This document shows, one piece after another, positions 58,837 through 64,000 of a DNA stretch of 64,000 nucleotides. The notes beneath the pieces were generated by a model that saw only the letters and a list, made by a program, of their open reading frames with translations, was not told the origin of the DNA and did not search any database. The stretch lies in the NCBI RefSeq assembly GCF_016862275.1, contig NZ_BOMQ01000045.1, positions 81,723-145,722 of the forward strand. The letters run 5' to 3'. Position numbers and translations under genes: made by a program. This stretch comes from Actinoplanes nipponensis (GTDB taxonomy: Bacteria > Actinomycetota > Actinomycetes > Mycobacteriales > Micromonosporaceae). Within the stretch, counting starts at the first letter, position 1, and each line of letters opens with the position of its first letter.

Positions 58837-60954
58837 CTATCGGCCACGGCCCTGCCGCGGCGCTTGTGGCCCGCCGGGCATGCCCGGCGCCGCGACGTCA
58901 GGGGCCGTCGCATGATCGAAATGCCCTTCCGGTACGCCCGCCGAAACCACGGGTTCCGTCACAGTCGGCGCGGGTGCCGGCCGGGACTCGGCGAGCCGGT
59001 AGGTGTCCCGTCCCGCATTCTTCGCCGCGTAGAGCGCGTCGTCAGCCGCATCGAGAACCTGCTGCGCGGTCGTGCCGTGCTCGGGATAGACGGCGATGCC
59101 GATGGAGACGCTGATCGACACCTGGTCGAGCGGACGTCCGGTGGTGGCGTCCTGCCGGCGGGCATCGATCGGCACCGGGATCTCGCGGATCGCGGCGCCC
59201 AGCCGCTCGGCGACGATCACCCCGCCGAACGCGTCGGTCTCGGGCAGCAGCACCACGAACTCCTCGCCGCCCTGGCGGAACGCCACGTCGACCTCGCGCA
59301 GCCCGACCCGGATGCGGCGGGCGAACTCCCGCAGCACCGTGTCGCCGGCGGCGTGGCCGTAGGTGTCGTTGACGTCCTTGAAGTGGTCGAGGTCGAGCAC
59401 GAGCACGGTCAGCATCCGGCCGAACCGGCTGGCCCGTTCCACCTCGCGGCGCAGCGACTCGCGCAGGTAGCGGTAGTTCCACAACCCGGTCAGCGGGTCG
59501 GTGAGCGAGAGCCGCTGCGCCTCCTCGTGCATCCGTACGTTGTGCACCGCCACCCCGGCCTGCCCGGCGAAGGTCCGCAGGGTGAGCAGGTCGGCGTCGT
59601 CGAACCCGTCGGCGCCCAGCCGGTCGTAGAGGGCGAGCACGCCCAGCGTCGCCGGCTGCCCGGTGAGCACGGTGTCGCCGGGCACCAGCGGGTCGCCCAC
59701 GGTGGCCGGGGCGCAGATCGGCACGGCCACGTACGTCCGGCAGGCCGGCTCGTCGAGCATGCCGCCACCGATGCCGCAGATGCCCCGCCGCGGTTCCCCG
59801 GTGACCGCGACCGCGCCCAGGATGCCGGTGCCCAGCGGCACCCGCAGCGCGGCCAGCTCCGCCTCGGGCACGTCCCAGCGTCCGGTCAGGCCCTCGGCGC
59901 AGCGGGCCACGAGCCGGCCGTCGGCCGGGTCGAGCAGCAGCACGATCCCGGCCCGGGCCCCGGTGGCGGACAGCGCGGTCTGCAGGATGACCTCCAGTAT
60001 CCGGTGCAGGTCGTGGGTGCTGGACAGGGTGTCGCCGAGGATCGCGAGGTGACCGCGGAGCTGGTCCCGGCTGGCGGTCAGTGCCTGGACGTAGGCCTGC
60101 AACTCGCGGGTCATCCGGTTGAACGTGCCGGCCAGCCGGCCCAGCTCGTCGTCGCGGCCGACCGGCACCCGGGTGCCCAGCTCGCCGTCGGCCACCTTGC
60201 CCACCGCCCAGGCCAGTTCCTCGAGCGGGCGGGTGGTGGAGCGGGCGAGCCAGCGGGCCACGGCCATGGCCGTCGCGGCGACCAGCACGACCCCGGCGAT
60301 CAGCAGCGCGTACAGGCCGACCGCGTCGGGCTGGGGCACGGACACGACCAGCGGCAGGGGCTGGCCCGGCTCGGCGGTGACCGCGCGCAGACGGCGGTGG
60401 CCGTGCGCGGTGACGTCGCCGGGCAGCGCGGCGGCCACGGCCCGGCTGATCTCGGGGGGCTCGGAGCTCAGCGCCGGTCCCGCGCCGGGACCGTCGCCGG
60501 CCAGCAGCGTGACCTCGGCGCCGCTGGACGCGGCCAGCCGGGCCACGAACGCCGCGTCGAGCGCCTGCACCGCCGCGACGGTGACCTCGCCCTGCCGGGC
60601 CCGCGCGACGATGGCCGTCACGCTGCCACCGGCGGGCGCCGCACAGTCGCGCCGGCCGTCGAGGTCGCTCCCCCCGATCCGGATCTCGGAGGCCAGGCCG
60701 CGGGTGACGAGCTGGTCGGCGGCGGATCGCCGGTCGGCGGCGGGCAGCACGGCGACGGCGTCGGCCGTGGCCTGGAGCTGCCGGCACATGGCGCCGATGG
60801 CGGTGCGCACCGTGGTCGCGGCATGCTCGAGCCGCTCGACCGTCCGGTCCCGGCTCACCGTGGCCACGGTCACGCCGACGAAGAAGGACCCGAGCAGAAC
60901 CGGACCGAGCACGACCGCCAAGAATGCAGTAGTGAGTCGGCCACGCAGAGTCAC
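58837..60954 (-). CDS. Membrane-bound diguanylate cyclase (dCache-like sensor, HAMP, GAF, GGDEF)
   Basis: This 705-residue signalling enzyme makes c-di-GMP. It has an N-terminal helix (FLAVVLGPVLLGSFFVGVTV), an extracytoplasmic sensor of about 180 residues with one Cys pair and a second helix (YALLIAGVVLVAATAMAVA). A HAMP domain (DDELGRLAGTFNRMTREL), a GAF domain (about 320-480) and GGDEF follow. The active-site motif is GGEEF in FRQGGEEFVVL. The inhibitory I-site RxxD (REVD) lies five residues before it, so product inhibition is likely. The last 50 residues are Pro-rich. GTG 60954 has AGGAGG 4 bases upstream. It follows galU upstream by 10 bp. Confidence 0.92.
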   Translation of the reverse strand: MTLRGRLTTAFLAVVLGPVLLGSFFVGVTVATVSRDRTVERLEHAATTVRTAIGAMCRQLQATADAVAVLPAADRRSAADQLVTRGLASEIRIGGSDLDGRRDCAAPAGGSVTAIVARARQGEVTVAAVQALDAAFVARLAASSGAEVTLLAGDGPGAGPALSSEPPEISRAVAAALPGDVTAHGHRRLRAVTAEPGQPLPLVVSVPQPDAVGLYALLIAGVVLVAATAMAVARWLARSTTRPLEELAWAVGKVADGELGTRVPVGRDDELGRLAGTFNRMTRELQAYVQALTASRDQLRGHLAILGDTLSSTHDLHRILEVILQTALSATGARAGIVLLLDPADGRLVARCAEGLTGRWDVPEAELAALRVPLGTGILGAVAVTGEPRRGICGIGGGMLDEPACRTYVAVPICAPATVGDPLVPGDTVLTGQPATLGVLALYDRLGADGFDDADLLTLRTFAGQAGVAVHNVRMHEEAQRLSLTDPLTGLWNYRYLRESLRREVERASRFGRMLTVLVLDLDHFKDVNDTYGHAAGDTVLREFARRIRVGLREVDVAFRQGGEEFVVLLPETDAFGGVIVAERLGAAIREIPVPIDARRQDATTGRPLDQVSISVSIGIAVYPEHGTTAQQVLDAADDALYAAKNAGRDTYRLAESRPAPAPTVTEPVVSAGVPEGHFDHATAPDVAAPGMPGGPQAPRQGRGR

Positions 60955-61035
60955 ACGTCCTCCTGGAAGTGGCCTTCTTTGGAGCGATGCTGACATAGTG
61001 TGCGCCGTTTGCCGGGTTCTAAAAGGGGGTGTTGC

Positions 61036-61641
61036 ATGCCGGATTTCGCCGGTGGAGCGGAAAGATCTCACCCCGGGAAGGTTGCGCTGCGCAATCAGCT
61101 GCTCGCGGCGCGTAGATCATTATCGCCGGAGGCCCGTGCCGAAGCGGCGGCCGAGGTGCAGGCCGCGCTGCGCGATCTGGTACGCGCACACTCCGCCACG
61201 ATCATCGCGGGGTACGTGCCCCTGGCGCCGGAACCGGGCGGCCCCGACCTGCCGGACGTCCTGGGCGACCGGCTGATCCTGCCGGTGCTGCGCGCCGACA
61301 ACGACCTCGACTGGGTCCGCTACGAGGGGCCGGACACGCTGCGACCGGGCTCGCGAGGCCTGCGCGAGCCGGCCGGGCCCCGGCTCGGCGTGGACGCGAT
61401 CGCCGACGCCACGCTGGTGATCGTGCCGGCGCTGGCGGTGGACCGCGGCGGCCTGCGGCTGGGCCGCGGCGGAGGCTCGTACGACCGGGCGCTGGCACGG
61501 GCGGCCCGGGCATACGTGGTAGCCCTGCTGCACGACGGTGAGCTGCTCGACCGGGTGCCGGCCGAGCCGCACGACCGCCGGGTGCACGCCGTCGTCACAC
61601 CGGGCCAGGGTCTCAGCGAGACCGCCGACTGGACGAAATAA
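61036..61641 (+). CDS. 5-formyltetrahydrofolate cyclo-ligase
   Basis: This MTHFS-family enzyme converts 5-formyl-THF to 5,10-methenyl-THF using ATP. The 201-residue product has KVALRNQLLAARRSLSPEAR, IIAGYVPLAPEPGGPDL, the ATP/phosphate loop RLGRGGGSYDRAL and the C-terminal VPAEPHDRRVHAVVTP. ATG 61036 is selected because GGGGG precedes it by 6-8 bases. It is divergent from the diguanylate cyclase gene and followed at 68 bp by the FmdB gene, a conserved neighbourhood in actinobacteria. Confidence 0.94.
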   Translation: MPDFAGGAERSHPGKVALRNQLLAARRSLSPEARAEAAAEVQAALRDLVRAHSATIIAGYVPLAPEPGGPDLPDVLGDRLILPVLRADNDLDWVRYEGPDTLRPGSRGLREPAGPRLGVDAIADATLVIVPALAVDRGGLRLGRGGGSYDRALARAARAYVVALLHDGELLDRVPAEPHDRRVHAVVTPGQGLSETADWTK

Positions 61642-61709
61642 ACTCCGATGACGGAGCATTGGCACTCCCGGACGGCGAGTGCCAAGCCATCGAGTAACGC
61701 GGAGGACCA

Positions 61710-62180
<471 letters not shown>

Positions 62181-62203
62181 CACGAACCGCGCGGGCCGCG
62201 CCG

Positions 62204-62242
62204 CTGTCCACATCCCGGGGTTGTCCACAGGACGGCCCCGGG
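62204..62242 (+). promoter_or_regulatory. Two DnaA-box-like 9-mers with flanking inverted repeat
   Basis: CTGTCCACA (62204-62212) and TTGTCCACA (62221-62229) match the actinobacterial DnaA-box consensus and are direct repeats 17 bp apart. The second lies between CCCGGGG (62214-62220) and CCCCGGG (62236-62242), which can pair. They occupy the 138-bp gap between the FmdB and CpaB-like genes. No oriC genes are present, so this is not the origin; titration or regulation by DnaA is possible. Confidence 0.5.
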
Positions 62243-62318
62243 ATCTGCTGCCGACCCCCTACTGTCCTGACCCGCGGCGCCCGACGGACGGCGCTCACGG
62301 TCGGCTCAGGAGGCGGTG

Positions 62319-63167
62319 TTGCGAGGCAGAGCCCGCGGGGAGACCCGGCTCGACCCGGTCCGCTGGCGGCGCCCGGGGCGCTCGGCGTTGCTGCGGTCGG
62401 CGGTGGTGGCGGTGCTGCTCGCTACCGCGGCCGTGGTGCTGTGGGCCGGGCCCGGCAGCTGCGATCCGGGCCAGGGCGGGTGCGGCGTCCGGCAAGCCTG
62501 CTCCCCCGGCGAGAAGGACTGTGGCGGTTCACCCGGCTGCGCTGAGGGGCAGACTCCTTGCGCCGCTCCACCCGCCTGCGTTGAGGGCCAGACTCCTTGC
62601 GCCGATCCACCCGTCTGCGCTGAGGGCCAGATTCCCTGCGCCGCTCCACCCGCCTGCGGTCCCGGCCAGGCCCGCTGCGATCTTCCGCCCGCCTGCAATC
62701 CCGGCCAGGCCCGCTGCGATCCTCCGCCCGCCTGCAATCCCGGCCAGGCCCGCTGCGATCCTCCGCCCGCTTGCGATCCCGGTCAGGCCGGCTGCGATTC
62801 CTCGTCGGCTCGCCCCGCCGTCGCCGGGGATCACCCGGCCGTGCCCGGATCTTGGCCGGCCCGGGGCTCCGCCGTTCCGCCCGGCCTGGTCGGCGTGCCG
62901 ATCCGCCTGGCCGAGCCCACCGCGCTCCGGCTCCTCCACCCCGGTGACCGGGTCGACGTCTTCCGGGTCGCCGGGACCGGCGCGGGCCGCACCGAAGATG
63001 GCACCGGCGCAGCGGCCATCGCCACCGCGGCGCTGGTCATCGGTGTCACCGGAGCGGAGGACCCCACCACGGGCGGCCTGCTGCTGGCGCTGACCCCCGC
63101 GGAGGCCCGGCGCACGGTGGCGACGGCCGGCGGCGACTACGCGGTGCTCATCCGCCCCGACGGGTGA
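62319..63167 (+). CDS. CpaB/RcpC-like membrane protein with nine 13-residue Cys-rich repeats
   Basis: The 282-residue protein has a basic N terminus, one transmembrane helix (SAVVAVLLATAAVVLWAGPG) and then nine consecutive 13-residue repeats (48-164) of pattern CxxGQxxCxxPPA. These supply 18 cysteines in strict register. A C-terminal domain (about 180-282; VGVPIRLAEPTALRLLHPGD and ALVIGVTGAEDPTTGGLLLA) resembles the CpaB/RcpC pilus-assembly module. In usual family members a SAF domain stands where the repeats are. TTG 62319 has AGGAGG 5 bases upstream; GTG 62316 is too near. Extracytoplasmic location implies disulfides. Confidence 0.82.
   Translation: MRGRARGETRLDPVRWRRPGRSALLRSAVVAVLLATAAVVLWAGPGSCDPGQGGCGVRQACSPGEKDCGGSPGCAEGQTPCAAPPACVEGQTPCADPPVCAEGQIPCAAPPACGPGQARCDLPPACNPGQARCDPPPACNPGQARCDPPPACDPGQAGCDSSSARPAVAGDHPAVPGSWPARGSAVPPGLVGVPIRLAEPTALRLLHPGDRVDVFRVAGTGAGRTEDGTGAAAIATAALVIGVTGAEDPTTGGLLLALTPAEARRTVATAGGDYAVLIRPDG
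62460..62810 (+). repeat. 39-bp tandem repeat, nine units, encoding CxxGQxxC repeats
   Basis: Nine 39-bp units fill 351 bp exactly. Units 6-8 are nearly identical at the DNA level (TGCAATCCCGGCCAGGCCCG core), while units 1-2 are most diverged, as expected from expansion at the 3' side. The repeat stays in frame throughout. Confidence 0.93.
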
Positions 63168-63181
63168 GCCCGGCGGGCGGC

Positions 63182-63364
63182 TCAGCCCCAGTGCGGCGGA
63201 CGGTCCTCGAGCAGGCGGTCGTCGTTGGATTCGTCGCCCCTGAAGCCCCAGCCGCGTTCGGTGTCGTCGCGGGTCTGGTCGCTCAGCAGCGGCGGCTCCT
63301 CGGACTCGAAGTCCACGGTGCGCTCGGCGTCGGCATCACGTTCGGGCTCGTCCAAGATGTCCAC
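63182..63364 (-). CDS. Small acidic conserved-looking protein
   Basis: The 60-residue product is highly acidic and begins MDILDEPERDADAERTVDFE. Its C terminus GWGFRGDESNDDRLLEDRPP ends in HWG, a pattern seen in small actinobacterial proteins of unknown function. GTG 63364 has no strong ribosome site. It is divergent from the gene at 63422 with a 57-bp gap and converges with the CpaB-like gene (14 bp). No domain recognised. Confidence 0.68.
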   Translation of the reverse strand: MDILDEPERDADAERTVDFESEEPPLLSDQTRDDTERGWGFRGDESNDDRLLEDRPPHWG

Positions 63365-63421
63365 GCTATGAGGGTAGGCCGCGTCGCGATGCGCTGTCCG
63401 CCCCCGGGGGATGTAGCGTCG

Positions 63422-63754
63422 ATGAACGTGAGCGCCCCGACCGGTTCCGACGACGACGCGTACTGGCAGCGCCCCGACGCCGAGCCGGAGCCCTCCGGCG
63501 CCGGCCGCCCGGCGCCGGCGCCCGACCCCGCACCCACCTACCAGGGGCCGCCCCGCACGCCGCCGCCCTCGCCGCACTGGCAACCGCCCCTGGTGCAGCA
63601 GCCCCCGCCGCCGCGGGCGATGCCGGCGCAGGACATGGACGCCCTGGACGAGGCCGAGGGCTCGGCCCGGACGGTGACCTACGGCATCGGGCTGGTCGTG
63701 GGCGCGATCGCGCTGATCCTGATGTGCCTGCTCTGCGCCCGCGTCATCTTCTGA
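63422..63754 (+). CDS. Tail-anchored membrane protein with Pro-rich cytoplasmic region
   Basis: This 110-residue protein has a disordered, Pro-rich N-terminal 75 residues (PPRTPPPSPHWQPPLVQQPP). A single C-terminal hydrophobic helix, GIGLVVGAIALILMCLLCARV, ends two residues before the stop. This topology suggests a C-tail anchor. ATG 63422 or GTG 63428 could be used. Function unknown. Confidence 0.72.
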   Translation: MNVSAPTGSDDDAYWQRPDAEPEPSGAGRPAPAPDPAPTYQGPPRTPPPSPHWQPPLVQQPPPPRAMPAQDMDALDEAEGSARTVTYGIGLVVGAIALILMCLLCARVIF

Positions 63755-63830
63755 GCGGATCCGCTCGCCGGCACGCGATCTTCGTGGCGGGCGGCCTTCC
63801 CCGCGGCGCACGGCCTTTCCGGCGACGCGC

Positions 63831-64000
63831 GGCCTTCCCGGCGGCGCGGCCTTCCCGGCGGCGCGGCCTTCCCGGCGGCGCGGTCTTCCCAACAGCCGGT
63901 CTTCGCGGCACGCGGCCTCCCGGCGGAGCGCGGCCTCCCCAGCACCCGGCCTGCCCGGCGGAGCGCGGCCTCCCCAGCACCCGGCCTGCCCGGCGGAGCG
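63831..64000. repeat. Tandem repeats at the right edge (17-bp x3 and 35-bp x2.3)
   Basis: Three perfect 17-bp units GGCCTTCCCGGCGGCGC occupy 63831-63881, with a diverged fourth after. A second array of period 35 occupies 63921-63955 and 63956-63990 and continues off the window. The region 63755-64000 has no accepted gene. All units share GGCCT and CCCGGCGG(A/C)GCG words, so they probably arose from one ancestor. Confidence 0.88.

Noticed and set aside
62204..62229. Replication origin because of DnaA boxes
   Set aside because: Only two boxes and no dnaA, dnaN or rpmH nearby.
62460..62810. CRISPR array
   Set aside because: Units are contiguous with no unique spacers and lie in frame inside a gene; no cas genes are near.
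62221..63093. Alternative frame with Pro/Ala/Arg repeats over the Cys repeat region
   Set aside because: Any frame over a 39-bp repeat is repetitive. Only the frame from 62319 also gives a membrane helix and a CpaB-like domain and has a good ribosome site.

Overview
The window is very GC-rich DNA with strong G/C preference at third codon positions, many GTG and TTG starts, and 4-base ATGA or GTGA overlaps between genes. The gene content (LacI-controlled arabinan locus, galU-glp-rimJ-glpR cluster, pmt beside rsmI, an ABC-F gene, matAB-like polysaccharide genes) points to a filamentous actinomycete chromosome. Micromonosporaceae, for example Actinoplanes, fits best, but that is inference. The window starts inside an ABC transporter gene; no phage or insertion sequence was recognised.

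Layout. 1-2475: BMP-type nucleoside/sugar ABC transporter (ATPase cut by the window edge, and lipoprotein). 2671-5946: small membrane and hypothetical proteins, a YihY protein, a 2'-5' RNA ligase-like protein and trpS. 6104-8240: galE-galK. 8607-17522: arabinan/arabino-oligosaccharide locus with a GH51 arabinofuranosidase, binding protein, two permeases, two GH43 enzymes and a LacI regulator, with a perfect 28-bp palindrome ahead of the GH51 gene. 17598-20741: cysQ-cysD-cysN sulfate activation. 20759-22558: undecaprenyl-phosphate sugar phosphotransferase. 22699-26969: pth, rplY, prs, glmU and tRNA-Gln. 27008-28691: an HTH/LAGLIDADG-like gene and a TetR regulator. 28741-33532: DUF4383 protein, ABC-F ATPase, ispE, a Uma2 gene wedged in, and rsmA. 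33615-43249: tatD, metG, rsmI, pmt and several actinobacterial hypotheticals, including a secreted protein with a Pro/Thr linker. 43778-47097: a matAB-like pair whose second gene fuses a NodB deacetylase to a processive GT2. 47196-54667: a degenerate GAF histidine kinase, two VOC proteins, a phosphodiesterase, a GNAT protein, a decayed gene remnant, a secreted PxKF-type protein and a possible HEPN protein. 54847-58827: tRNA-Ala, glpR/sepX, rimJ-like, glp/moeA and galU. 58837-63754: a diguanylate cyclase, 5-formyl-THF cyclo-ligase, an FmdB protein with a Gly-Ser microsatellite, and a CpaB/RcpC-like protein carrying nine 13-residue Cys-rich repeats. The last 170 bp are tandem repeats running off the edge.

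Functional links. galE, galK, galU, glmU, the sugar phosphotransferase and the matAB-like pair supply and polymerise nucleotide sugars for envelope polymers. pth, rplY, prs, trpS, metG, rsmA and rsmI are housekeeping translation and nucleotide genes. The arabinan locus has no ATPase of its own and probably borrows a shared MsiK-type one.

Most unusual items: the 13-residue Cys repeat in the CpaB-like protein; a 20-bp motif seen three times in AT-richer intergenic DNA, twice facing exopolysaccharide genes; mutually exclusive hairpins in the rplY leader; a histidine kinase without phospho-acceptor His; a Uma2 gene coupled on both sides inside rsmA-ispE; and an RNxxxH-bearing orphan protein.
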